A DNA stretch of 50,816 bases from Spirochaetaceae bacterium (lineage in GTDB: Bacteria; Spirochaetota; Spirochaetia; DSM-27196; SLST01): the NCBI GenBank assembly GCA_007118855.1, contig SKQU01000214.1:1-50816 (forward strand), read 5' to 3'. The position numbers were made by a program, and so were the translations under genes. The notes beneath the pieces were generated by a model. It was not told the DNA's origin. It searched no databases and worked only from the letters and a program-made list of their open reading frames with translations. How positions within the stretch are numbered: position 1 is the stretch's first letter; the number at the start of each line of letters is the position of its first letter. This document shows positions 23,525 through 33,269 of this stretch, piece by piece.

Positions 23525-24483
23525 GCTTTCCTTTTCGCACCGGCGTCGACGAACCGCTTGCGCAGGCCTTCCTCGCCGGGATAGAGGTCACGGGGTATGC
23601 TGCCGCCGCCCATGTGGATGTGCCCGCCTCCGGCGCCGATTCCCTCGAGCGCACGGCGGATAATGACGTCGGCCGGCCGCTCAATGTCTTCACTGCGTAC
23701 CGAAATGCGGTACTCTTCGCGGTCCGGCTCTACGACGACGACGAAGTGGAGCTCGCGTAGCCCCAGGAAGAAATCGGCGACGAGCGCCATGACCTCCTGC
23801 GTGCACTCCTTGGTCACCGGCACGAAGCAGAAGTCGCCGGCCACGACGCAGGCGTTGATCGCTTCACGAAACAACCCCAGGTCCCGCAGCGACAGGCTGT
23901 TCTTCAGGAGGCGGCTTCCCATCCGCCAGTCGCCCTGGAAGAACAGATCGGAGAACGCTTCCAGATCCGGCTCGGAGACACCTCGTGTCATGAAACCCGT
24001 GTCCATCATCAGCCCGATCAGGAGCGCCGTTGCCGTCGAATGGGAGAGCTCGATGCCGGTTTCCTGGAAATAGCCGTAGACGATCGTGCAGCACGCCCCC
24101 ACGCCGTCGCGGATATCGTGGAACCGGGTCGCCGGCTCCACCGGCGGGCTGTGATGGTCGATCACACCGTAGATCTCTCCGGGCAGGCCCGAGATGTTGC
24201 TGTTGCCGACAAACCCGTCCACGACGATGATCTGGGCGTCTTCGGCGATGCCGGCCTCGGATGAAGGCTCTATGGGGATCCTCAGCGTCTCGATCTCGTC
24301 GGCGAGCGAGGCACTCTGGATCGTCCCGCCGTAACTCAGCGATGCTTCCACCCCGTCATGCCGCAGGAGATAGGCGAGCGCATACGCCGCGCCCACTGCG
24401 TCGTGGTCGGGGAAATCGTGCGCCTGAATCACCACCGGGCGGTCCCTGTCGAGACCGCCAAGCAGCTCGGCGTAGCTACTCAC
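23521..24483 (-). CDS. DHH/DHHA1 phosphoesterase (NrnA-like)
   Basis: A 320-residue predicted Mn-dependent phosphoesterase. Motif I is D26-H-D28-A in HDFPDHDAVGAA, motif II has Asp in VVDGF, motif III is IDHHSPP, and the C-terminal DHHA1 part ends with GAGGGHIHMGGGS. NrnA proteins degrade very short RNA and remove the 3' phosphate of pAp; cyclic dinucleotide hydrolases of the same family are an alternative. No transmembrane or sensor domain is present, unlike GdpP. The GTG start at 24483 has GGAGGAG seven bases upstream and overlaps the end of the TPR gene by 8 bases; an in-frame ATG at 24531 lies too deep inside that gene. Confidence 0.85.
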   Translation of the reverse strand: MSSYAELLGGLDRDRPVVIQAHDFPDHDAVGAAYALAYLLRHDGVEASLSYGGTIQSASLADEIETLRIPIEPSSEAGIAEDAQIIVVDGFVGNSNISGLPGEIYGVIDHHSPPVEPATRFHDIRDGVGACCTIVYGYFQETGIELSHSTATALLIGLMMDTGFMTRGVSEPDLEAFSDLFFQGDWRMGSRLLKNSLSLRDLGLFREAINACVVAGDFCFVPVTKECTQEVMALVADFFLGLRELHFVVVVEPDREEYRISVRSEDIERPADVIIRRALEGIGAGGGHIHMGGGSIPRDLYPGEEGLRKRFVDAGAKRKA

Positions 24484-25936
24484 CAGAGGGCTCCTCCATG
24501 GAACGATACGCCCGCAGACGCCACGCGGCAAGTCGTTGCTCGAGGAAACCCGGCTGCAGCCTCTCCTCGGCCTCCAGGAACGACGCCTGAGCGGTCTGCA
24601 CCCTCCCGAGCAGCTCCAGCTGCGCGCCCAGGTAGAAGTACATCCTGGCCCGGAGAGTCCGGTCGGTCGACTCGCGGATCCTGCTCATGACCAGGCTCTC
24701 GTTGGCCGGCTGCACGTAGTAGCGCATCATCTCGTAGTAGAGCGAGTCTCTCGGCACGTCGTTGATGATGCCGTTCAGCAGTCCCGCCGCGTCGCGGTCG
24801 TGCCCGGCGCTCTTGAGCGAGAGCGCGCTGAGCAGCGCGAGGTCGTAGCGTCGTGGTTCGCGTCTGAAGGCCCGCCGGAGGTAGTCGGCGGCCGACTCGT
24901 ACTCCCCGATCATGTAGAGCAGCACCCCATAGGGGACGAAGGCGGGTGCGTAGTCGGAGCGTCGGCTGAGCGCCTCCCGGTAGTCGGCCAGCGCCTCATC
25001 GAACATCTCGAGCGCGTCGTACGCCCCGGCCCGCAGTGCGTACCCGAGAAAGAGCTCGTCGTTCAGAGCGAGGGCCACGGTGAAGTCCTCGGCCGCCCCG
25101 GCGAACCGGCGATTCTCCATCCGGACACGCCCGCGGTCGATGTAGTGCCAGTAGTGGTCCGGCTCGAGCCGGATAGCGGCGGTGAGGTCGGAGTCGGCTC
25201 CGTCCAGGAAGTACTGGAGCGCCCGCGCACGCGCGCGATCGCTGTACGCGAACGAGTTGTCGGGGTCGATCGCGATGGCCGCGGTGAGCTGTTCCTCGGC
25301 GTCGGGGTAGCGCCGCTGTCGAAGATAGACGTTCCCAAGACCGACGCGGGCGACGAGGTTGTCCGGATCATCGCGGATGACGCGCTCGAACGTCTCGGCC
25401 GCAGCGCGGTACGAGCGCCCCTGCAGCAGCAGCTCGCCGAGCGCGGCGCGGGCCCGGGTGTGGTCCGGATCGATCTCAAGGACGCGATCGAGGAGCGCGC
25501 GCTGGCCCGCGGTATCACCGGCGGTGCCGCGTATCAGCGACAGGAGGTACATCGCCTCGGTGTTCTGCGGATCCGCGTCGAGCACCGAGGCGAGGATGTC
25601 GGCCGCATGGTCGGTTTCTCCGGCTATGAGAAAGAGGTTGGCGAGGAGCACCCGCGTCATGGGATCGTCGGGATCCTCGAGCTCGGCCTCCTCGTAGGCG
25701 GCGATCGCCGCAACGGGATCGCCCGCCTGGACCGAGAGGCTGATCGACTCGTACGCCTCCGGCACCGTCAGCACGGGCTCGGGAGGTTCGGGCGGCTCCG
25801 GCGGGTCGGGGACGATCGCCACGCCAGGTTCGGGGTCCGGCCCGGGTGGGGGACGAAGAAGCGCACATCCGGCGAGGAGTACCACCGCGAGCGCGACCGC
25901 GGTGAGCCGGAGAGGAGACAGAGTCAGTGTTCGCAT
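24476..25936 (-). CDS. TPR lipoprotein
   Basis: A 486-residue lipoprotein: signal sequence with lipobox LLAGC near residue 24, then a proline-rich, low-complexity spacer (PPEPPEPPEP), then roughly ten tetratricopeptide repeats such as GRSYRAAAETFERVIRDDP and QRRYPDAEEQLTAAIAIDP. TPR arrays hold protein partners; no catalytic domain is seen. It should sit on the periplasmic face of a membrane. It is first in an operon with the DHH and TraB genes (8- and 4-base overlaps). The ATG at 25936 places the signal peptide at the N-terminus and lies 10 bases after a -10 box. Confidence 0.88.
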   Translation of the reverse strand: MRTLTLSPLRLTAVALAVVLLAGCALLRPPPGPDPEPGVAIVPDPPEPPEPPEPVLTVPEAYESISLSVQAGDPVAAIAAYEEAELEDPDDPMTRVLLANLFLIAGETDHAADILASVLDADPQNTEAMYLLSLIRGTAGDTAGQRALLDRVLEIDPDHTRARAALGELLLQGRSYRAAAETFERVIRDDPDNLVARVGLGNVYLRQRRYPDAEEQLTAAIAIDPDNSFAYSDRARARALQYFLDGADSDLTAAIRLEPDHYWHYIDRGRVRMENRRFAGAAEDFTVALALNDELFLGYALRAGAYDALEMFDEALADYREALSRRSDYAPAFVPYGVLLYMIGEYESAADYLRRAFRREPRRYDLALLSALSLKSAGHDRDAAGLLNGIINDVPRDSLYYEMMRYYVQPANESLVMSRIRESTDRTLRARMYFYLGAQLELLGRVQTAQASFLEAEERLQPGFLEQRLAAWRLRAYRSMEEPSGE

Positions 25937-25946
25937 CGCGGCCCGA

Positions 25947-25975
25947 ATGATATCTGCCTTGACTGCGTTGCACAA
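25947..25975 (-). promoter_or_regulatory. Promoter of the TPR lipoprotein operon
   Basis: Minus strand TTGTGC (25970-25975), 17 bases, TATCAT (25947-25952), 10 bases to the ATG. Its -35 overlaps that of the opposite promoter. Confidence 0.5.
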
Positions 25976-25996
25976 GCGAATCGGCGTTGCTACAAT
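25968..25996 (+). promoter_or_regulatory. Promoter of the membrane-anchored unknown gene
   Basis: TTGCAC (25968-25973), 17 bases, TACAAT (25991-25996), 9 bases to the ATG at 26006; no Shine-Dalgarno. Confidence 0.6.
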
Positions 25997-26005
25997 CGGC
26001 CTCGC

Positions 26006-27835
26006 ATGACACGATCTGGCAGGGCCTGGTTCCTGGTGCCGGTCATCTATACCGGCGTCATCTTCGGCCTCCTCTTCCTTCAGTTTTCCGGCGGCGAGCG
26101 ATTCAGCAGATCCGTGGGGCCCCTGACGCTCCACGCGACGCGGGGAACGGCATCCGACGACGGAATCCCGGAAGTCCGTGAGCTCGCGCTCGTCTTCGAC
26201 GGCCTCTCCTTCCACTTCGACGAGGAGAACGGGCTGATCGTGGAAACCGCGAGCGATCTCAGCGACAAACGAGTCAACGGGTACGAGATGCGGGACGACG
26301 GGTTCAGACTGCGGTTCGAGGGTGGATATGTGCTCTCATTCGTGATTTCGACGGATCCGACGCGCGAGCTGCAGATCCGGCTCGACATCCCCCCTGATCC
26401 CGGCGCCCTGCGCCGTGTCTCCATACCGTACAGCTTTTCGGGGGAGCCGGTGAGCGCCGGAGCACAGCCGGTGAGCTTCGCCACGATGACGGTGGAGGAC
26501 CAGGACTACTACTTCACGGCACCCCCGCGAGCCGGAATCGATCTGGCAAACCGCCGCATCGTGCTGCAGCCGCAGGCCGCCGGACAGGCGATCCGGTACG
26601 TCCGGGCGGCCGAAGGAGACCCTGCGCTGGTTGCCGGATGGTTCGAGGAGGATGCCATCGCGATCTCCGACGAGCGCTTCGCCGCGACGGTCGAGCGCTT
26701 CGTCGACGCTGCGTATGAGGGCTGGTCGGCGGGCCGCTACGATCCCACTCGGGTCGCGTGGCGGGGACCGGGAGGGCTGACCCGTTTCAGTGAGGAAGCG
26801 CTGACCGCCTACCTCGCCGAGGCGTGGGCCCGCGACGACTATGACCGTGCCTTCGCGGAGATGCGTCGCGCGCAGGACCTCCACCCGGACGAGCTCACCC
26901 TGCTCTCTTCGACCTTTCTTGGCAACCTGAGAGAGGTCCGCGAAGTCTTCCTGGAGAGCGATCGACGCGAAGCGGCCGTCATCAGCGAACAGGTGGCAGC
27001 GGAGGATCTCACCGTGTTCCGCCGGGCGGGTCTCTTTCAGTTCGCGGCCGACCGCGGCGGGGAGGAGCTCTACACGCAGCTCCTGTCGCTCGCCAGCCGC
27101 ATGGACCTTCGCCGGCTCGACGTCCCGAGCGCCATCGGCCTCCTTCGAAACCTCTACGTCGACCCGTTGCCTGACGGACGCGCCGGGGACCTCAGAGCGC
27201 GGGCGGCCGGGCTCATGGAATCCGCGGTGCTCAGCTCGATCGTCCGGACCGACGAAGGATTCTACGTACAGACGTCGCCCGGACAGATCGATCTCGCCCA
27301 GAGCGCGCTTGCGGGCATCGTGCTCACGGCCTACGGGAGCTCACGTTCAGACCGCACGATGACCACGGCCGGTCGCAACCTCATCACCGCCGTACTCGAC
27401 CGGGCCGACGTCCACGGAATGATCCCGTCTACGCTGCTCGTGCGCGGCGAGACGGTCGAGGCCGCCGACGGTCAGTTGGCTCCCGAATCGATCTACCCGC
27501 TTCTGGTGCGCGACGGGGCCTACCCGCGACAGCGATCGCTCTACCGAGAGGCCGGCAGCGGCCACTGGATCTGGAGCAGCGTTGATGTCACGCCCATCCG
27601 CATCGACGAGAGCGAGTGGCGCTTCTCGTTGACCTATCCGCGTCTGAGAACGCACTATCTTCTCCTTCAGGGGGTTCCCGCCTTCCAACGGATGGAGCTC
27701 TTCGGCCAGACGTGGAGGGACGCACCTGACTTCGAGATCTACAGCAAGGGAAGGCACTACAATACGGAGACGAACACGCTCTTGATCAAGTACTACGACG
27801 ACTCGGTCCGCCGCGAGTTCGTGATGTTCTTCTGA
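26006..27835 (+). CDS. Membrane-anchored protein of unknown function
   Basis: I do not recognise this 609-residue protein. One N-terminal transmembrane helix (about 7-26, FLVPVIYTGVIFGLLFLQF) is followed by a beta-rich region to about residue 190 (alternating hydrophobic pattern, for example LALVFDGLSFHFDEENGLI), then a mainly helical region of about 400 residues. The topology suggests a cell-envelope protein with its bulk outside the cytoplasm. The beta-rich stretch near the membrane recalls LptC/OstA-type envelope proteins in general shape only. It diverges from the TPR lipoprotein through overlapping promoters and overlaps the histidine phosphatase by one base (TGATG), so the latter is probably co-transcribed. 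Confidence 0.8.
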   Translation: MTRSGRAWFLVPVIYTGVIFGLLFLQFSGGERFSRSVGPLTLHATRGTASDDGIPEVRELALVFDGLSFHFDEENGLIVETASDLSDKRVNGYEMRDDGFRLRFEGGYVLSFVISTDPTRELQIRLDIPPDPGALRRVSIPYSFSGEPVSAGAQPVSFATMTVEDQDYYFTAPPRAGIDLANRRIVLQPQAAGQAIRYVRAAEGDPALVAGWFEEDAIAISDERFAATVERFVDAAYEGWSAGRYDPTRVAWRGPGGLTRFSEEALTAYLAEAWARDDYDRAFAEMRRAQDLHPDELTLLSSTFLGNLREVREVFLESDRREAAVISEQVAAEDLTVFRRAGLFQFAADRGGEELYTQLLSLASRMDLRRLDVPSAIGLLRNLYVDPLPDGRAGDLRARAAGLMESAVLSSIVRTDEGFYVQTSPGQIDLAQSALAGIVLTAYGSSRSDRTMTTAGRNLITAVLDRADVHGMIPSTLLVRGETVEAADGQLAPESIYPLLVRDGAYPRQRSLYREAGSGHWIWSSVDVTPIRIDESEWRFSLTYPRLRTHYLLLQGVPAFQRMELFGQTWRDAPDFEIYSKGRHYNTETNTLLIKYYDDSVRREFVMFF

Positions 27836-28542
27836 TGTGCGCACAACCGTTGTGCGTCCCGCCGTTCCACGAGCTCGACGAACCGACCGACTTCTACCTG
27901 GTCCGCCACGGCGAGAGCGAAAGCAATGCCGGCGGCCGGATTCAGGGGCACACCGACTCGCCGCTCTCGGAGACAGGACGCGCCCACGCACAGGCCGCGG
28001 GGAGATGGTTCGCGGACCGGGGTGTGGACGCACTCCTTACCTCGCCGCTCTCGCGGGCCCTGGAAACCGCGCGCGAGATCGCGCGACACTGCGGCTGCAG
28101 CGCTCCCGAGCCGCTCGATGAGCTGATCGAGCTCGACACCGGCATCTACTCCGGGCTCGACTTCCGCAAGCTCTACGACTTTGATCCGCAACTGCACCGT
28201 GAGTTCCGGGTGCACAGCTGGGAGGTCGTCCCGAAGGCCGAGCGGATCGACTCGCTGCGTAACCGGGCCCATCGTGCATGGATGCACCTGCTCGAGCACG
28301 CCAGGCACGGCCGGCGACGCATCGTCAGCGTAACACACGGAGGGACCATCCAGTGGCTGATCAAGGCCACCGTCGGCGCGGACAACCAGAGGTGGATGCC
28401 GCTCTTCAGGGCGTCAAACTGCGGGATCTTTCTCTTCCGGGTCGAGTCGACGCTCACCCGCGACGAACGCAGAACGACGAACCCGCAACCCGGCACCGGC
28501 TTCTACGGAGTCTGGGACCTCGTGAATCGCGTTCCGTACTAA
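27835..28542 (+). CDS. Histidine phosphatase family protein (phosphoglycerate mutase-like)
   Basis: A 235-residue enzyme of the branch-1 histidine phosphatase family. The phosphoacceptor is H25 in YLVRHGESESN; TSPLSRALETARE supplies the second Arg and SVTHGGTIQWL the second His. ELDTGIYSGLDF supplies the acidic general acid. These enzymes remove phosphate from small molecules; cobalamin-pathway CobC, fructose-2,6-bisphosphatase and general phosphatases are all similar, so no substrate is assigned. It starts on the last base of the previous stop and its own stop overlaps the end of xylB by four bases. Confidence 0.88.
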   Translation: MCAQPLCVPPFHELDEPTDFYLVRHGESESNAGGRIQGHTDSPLSETGRAHAQAAGRWFADRGVDALLTSPLSRALETAREIARHCGCSAPEPLDELIELDTGIYSGLDFRKLYDFDPQLHREFRVHSWEVVPKAERIDSLRNRAHRAWMHLLEHARHGRRRIVSVTHGGTIQWLIKATVGADNQRWMPLFRASNCGIFLFRVESTLTRDERRTTNPQPGTGFYGVWDLVNRVPY

Positions 28543-30053
28543 TACGCGAGCGAGCGCGTCAACACACTGGTCCACCTTGAGAAGGCCTGCTCATACTCTG
28601 CCCGCACGTCCGCACCGACGTCGTCAGGGGTAGTCCGCACGGCAACTCCCAGGCCGTCGAACGCCTCCTCAGGCGAACGGTAGACGCCCGCGCCGATTCC
28701 GGCCCCTCGCGCGGCACCCTCGGCGCCGTCGGTTGCGTAGAGCTCGATCGTTGCTCCGCTGACCGCGGCAAAGGCCTCGAGGAAGATCGGGCTCTGGAAC
28801 ATGTTCGCATTGCCGGCCTTGATGAGATCGATCCTCATCCCCATGTCGCGCATGATCCCGAGCCCGTATCCGAGCGCGAAGACGATTCCTTCCTGGCTCG
28901 CGCGCAGGAGGTGCTCGCGGCGGTGGACGTTGAAGTTCAGCCCGTGCACCGACGCGCCCAGGTCCTGGTTCCCCAGTGTGCGTTCGGCGCCGTTGCCGAA
29001 GGGCAGCACGACGAGCCCGGCGCTTCCGACCGGAACGCTCGCGGCAAGCTCGTTCAGTCTCCCGTATTCAGTGGTGCCGAAATTGTTGTCGAGCGTATGC
29101 TGCTTCATCCACCGGTTACAGATTCCGGTCCCGTTGACGCACAGCAGCACACCGTAGCGCTTGCGGTTCGGCTGATGGTTGACGTGCACGAAGGTGTTCA
29201 CCCGTGACTCCGGATCGTAGGCCGGCCGGTCGACCACGCCGTAGACGACTCCGGAGGTTCCGGCGGTCGCGGCGAGCTCGCCCGGGTTCAGTACGCCGAG
29301 CGACAGCGCATTGTTTGGCTGGTCTCCGGCACGGTAGGAGACCGCCGTACCTTGCGGCACGCCGAGCTCCTCGGCCGCGGCCGCGGTGACCTTTCCGTGG
29401 TCGCCGAAGCTCGGTCCGTGCTCCGGGAGGAGGCGCGAGTCGAATCCAAAGTAGTCCATCAGGAAGGCGGCCGGGGCTTCTTCGTCTGAGTCCCAGAGAA
29501 TCGCCTCGGAAAGCCCGCTGATCGTCGTCCGCAGCTCGCCGGTCATCCGGTACGCCAGGTAGTCTCCCGGGAGCATCATCTTCGCGACCGTCTGGTAGAG
29601 CTGCGGCTCCTCGTTCTTGACCCAGGCGAGCTTTGAGGCCGTGAAGTTCCCCGGCGAGTTGAGCAGGCGCGAGAGGCATTTCTGTTCGCCGAGGTCGGCG
29701 AAGGCCTTCTCGCCGTACGGCACCGCCCGGCTGTCGCACCAGATGATCGCGGGTCGAAGCACCGCGCCGTTGCGGTCGGTGAGCACGAGCCCGTGCATCT
29801 GGTAGGAGATGCCGATCGCTTCAACGGCGTCGGCCTCCGTCGCGTGATCGCGGCGGAGCTCCGCGACGGCCCTGCACATGTGTTCCCACCAGAGGTCGGG
29901 ATGCTGCTCTGCCCATCCGGGCTGTTTCGCGGTGATATCGAGCTCGGTCGCCGGCGACGTGGCGCTTGCGACCGCCCGGCCGCGATCCACCTCCAGGAGG
30001 CTGGCCTTGATCGAGCTCGATCCGACGTCGAAACCCAGGAGATAGCCGCCCAT
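28539..30053 (-). CDS. xylB: Xylulokinase
   Basis: XylB phosphorylates D-xylulose to xylulose 5-phosphate using ATP. The 504-residue FGGY kinase has the N-terminal phosphate loop LLGFDVGSSSIKASLLE, ISYQMHGLVLTD (the QMHG of xylulokinases), the Asp-containing YRAGDQPNNALSLG and the adenosine site TAGTSGVVYG. It starts one base after the transketolase stop, and transketolase uses xylulose 5-phosphate, so the pair links pentose entry to the non-oxidative pentose phosphate pathway. No xylose isomerase is present here. Other FGGY sugars (ribulose, for instance) are possible but less likely given the QMHG motif and neighbour. Confidence 0.88.
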   Translation of the reverse strand: MGGYLLGFDVGSSSIKASLLEVDRGRAVASATSPATELDITAKQPGWAEQHPDLWWEHMCRAVAELRRDHATEADAVEAIGISYQMHGLVLTDRNGAVLRPAIIWCDSRAVPYGEKAFADLGEQKCLSRLLNSPGNFTASKLAWVKNEEPQLYQTVAKMMLPGDYLAYRMTGELRTTISGLSEAILWDSDEEAPAAFLMDYFGFDSRLLPEHGPSFGDHGKVTAAAAEELGVPQGTAVSYRAGDQPNNALSLGVLNPGELAATAGTSGVVYGVVDRPAYDPESRVNTFVHVNHQPNRKRYGVLLCVNGTGICNRWMKQHTLDNNFGTTEYGRLNELAASVPVGSAGLVVLPFGNGAERTLGNQDLGASVHGLNFNVHRREHLLRASQEGIVFALGYGLGIMRDMGMRIDLIKAGNANMFQSPIFLEAFAAVSGATIELYATDGAEGAARGAGIGAGVYRSPEEAFDGLGVAVRTTPDDVGADVRAEYEQAFSRWTSVLTRSLAY

Positions 30054-30054
30054 C

Positions 30055-32025
30055 CTACGCCTCGATCAGCTTCTGCAGCTGCGCCGCCGTGAAGCCCAGG
30101 TGCTCGGCGACATCCGCCGCCGGACCGGACTCTCCGAACCGGTTCAATGCAAAGGTGAGCTCAGTCGACGAAGCGATCCACTCCCAACCCTGGCTCACGC
30201 CCACTTCGGCGGTCACAACCTTGACGCCGGCGGGAAAGAGCCGCTCGTAGTAGGTTCGCGGCTGTTCACGCAGCCGCTCCATCGACGCAACGGACACGAC
30301 CCGCACCTTCTTCGCCGAGCTCGCGGCCGCCTCGAGCGCGAGGTTGACCTCGCTCCCGCTCGCCGCGACGACGACGTCGGGCGTGCCGTCGACGTCGCGC
30401 ACGATGTACGCGCCCTTGCGCATGGAGTCCTTCCAGTCCGACGGCTTGGCATAGGTCTCGAGATTCTGCCTCGTGAGCAGGAGCGCGGTGGGGCCGTCGA
30501 GTCGCTGCATCGCCATGAGCCACGCCTCGGCGGTCTCCTCCTCGTCACCGGGCCGGATGACGGTGACGTTGGGAATGCAGCGCAGCGCGGCCGCATGCTC
30601 GATCGGCTGATGCGTCGGTCCGTCCTCACCCACAAAGATCGAATCGTGCGTGAAGATGTAGACGACCGGGAGCTTCATGAGCGCGGCGAGCCGGATGGAC
30701 GGGCGCATGTAGTCCGAGAACACGAGGAAGGTCGCGCAGAAGGGCCGGAACAATCCGTAGAGCGCGATTCCGTTGGTGATCGCACCCATCCCGTGCTCCC
30801 GCACGCCGAAGTTGATCGTGCGCCCGGTGGGGGTCTCGGTGCTGAAGATCCCGTACTGCGGCATCGCCGTGATATTCGATCCGGCAAGGTCGGCCGAGCC
30901 GCCCACGAGAACAGGCACCGCGTCGGCAATCGCGTTGAGCATCGCCCCGCTCGCCTTCCGCGTTGCGTTCTTCTTGCCGACTTCGCTCCCGGGCAGCTTG
31001 ACCGCCTCGAGATAGTCGACCCCTCCGCGCGAGGCCGCCTCCCATTGCCGGGCGAGCTCCGGGTTCTCCGACGACCAGGCGTCGAACTCCTTCACCCAGG
31101 CCGCCCGCCCCGCGGCGAGCGACTGCGCCCGTGCGGAGAAGTGCTCGCGCGCCTTCGGATGGATGAAGAACGCCTCATCCTCGCCGAGCCCCAGATTCTT
31201 CCGTGTGGCCTTGATCTCCTCCTCACCGAGCGCGGCCCCGTGCACATCGCTCGAGCCCGCCTTGTTCGGCGAACCCTTGCCGATCACCGTGCGAAGGACG
31301 ATCAGGCTCGGCCGGTTCGAGTCCGACTTCGCCTTGTCGATCGCGGCGGATATCGCCTCCGCATCGTACCCGTCGGCGTGGTCAACCTGCCATCCGTACG
31401 CCTCGTACCGCGCGCCCACGTCCTCGGTGAAGGTGATGTCGGTGCTTCCGTCGATCGAGATGTCGTTGTCGTCGTAGAAGACGATGAGCCTCCCAAGGCC
31501 GAGGTGTCCGGCGAGCGAGGACGCCTCGGAGGAGATCCCCTCCATCATGTCGCCGTCGCCGGCGAGCACGTAGGTGTAGTGGTCCACGACGGTCCGCGCC
31601 TCGGTATTGTAGGTCCCGGCGGCCATCCGCTCGGCGATCGCCATTCCGACGGCGTTCGAGATCCCCTGGCCGAGCGGCCCCGTAGTCGTCTCCACGCCCA
31701 CGGTGTGGCCGTATTCGGGATGACCGGCCGTGCGGGAGCCCACCTGCCGAAAACGCTTGAGCTCGTCAAGCGGCAGATCGAACCCGGCAAGATGAAGCAA
31801 CGAGTACAGGAACATCGACCCGTGCCCGGCCGAGAGCACGAAACGGTCGCGGTTGGGCCAGCCCGGGTCGGCCGGATCATAGTTCATCACCTCGCCGTAA
31901 AGCAGCGCGCCGAGCTCGGCGCAGCCCATCGGCAGGCCGGGATGGCCCGAGTTTGCCGCCTGGACGGCGTCCATTGAAAGCGATCTGACAGATAGTGCGA
32001 TGGCGTCGATTGCAGCCTGATCCAT
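30055..32025 (-). CDS. tkt: Transketolase
   Basis: Transketolase moves two-carbon units between sugar phosphates with thiamine diphosphate. The 656-residue protein has the full length. ANSGHPGLPMG and GHGSMFLYSLLH are N-terminal; AGDGDMMEGISSEAS begins the thiamine diphosphate motif (GDG..N-type); FGVREHGMGAI holds the catalytic Glu; HDSIFVGEDGPTHQPIEH binds substrate. CGGAGGAAC lies before the ATG. A promoter is visible upstream and xylB follows after one base. A housekeeping role together with pentose use is likely. Confidence 0.97.
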   Translation of the reverse strand: MDQAAIDAIALSVRSLSMDAVQAANSGHPGLPMGCAELGALLYGEVMNYDPADPGWPNRDRFVLSAGHGSMFLYSLLHLAGFDLPLDELKRFRQVGSRTAGHPEYGHTVGVETTTGPLGQGISNAVGMAIAERMAAGTYNTEARTVVDHYTYVLAGDGDMMEGISSEASSLAGHLGLGRLIVFYDDNDISIDGSTDITFTEDVGARYEAYGWQVDHADGYDAEAISAAIDKAKSDSNRPSLIVLRTVIGKGSPNKAGSSDVHGAALGEEEIKATRKNLGLGEDEAFFIHPKAREHFSARAQSLAAGRAAWVKEFDAWSSENPELARQWEAASRGGVDYLEAVKLPGSEVGKKNATRKASGAMLNAIADAVPVLVGGSADLAGSNITAMPQYGIFSTETPTGRTINFGVREHGMGAITNGIALYGLFRPFCATFLVFSDYMRPSIRLAALMKLPVVYIFTHDSIFVGEDGPTHQPIEHAAALRCIPNVTVIRPGDEEETAEAWLMAMQRLDGPTALLLTRQNLETYAKPSDWKDSMRKGAYIVRDVDGTPDVVVAASGSEVNLALEAAASSAKKVRVVSVASMERLREQPRTYYERLFPAGVKVVTAEVGVSQGWEWIASSTELTFALNRFGESGPAADVAEHLGFTAAQLQKLIEA

Positions 32026-32027
32026 GA

Positions 32028-33230
<1,203 letters not shown>

Positions 33231-33269
33231 GCGCCGCGGCGGGCGCGAAGCCCGGCGCCGGGTGTGCGG

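Noticed and set aside
24536-26005. N-terminal extension of the 609-residue protein by about 490 codons
   Set aside because: It runs antisense through the whole TPR lipoprotein gene; the promoter and signal-anchor support the ATG at 26006.
30100-31977. A 625-codon plus-strand open frame opposite transketolase
   Set aside because: Transketolase on the other strand is certain; the plus frame shows no motif and arises from codon bias.
28539-32025. A horizontally acquired sugar island
   Set aside because: Codon use and G+C look like the neighbours and no mobile element or attachment site is visible.
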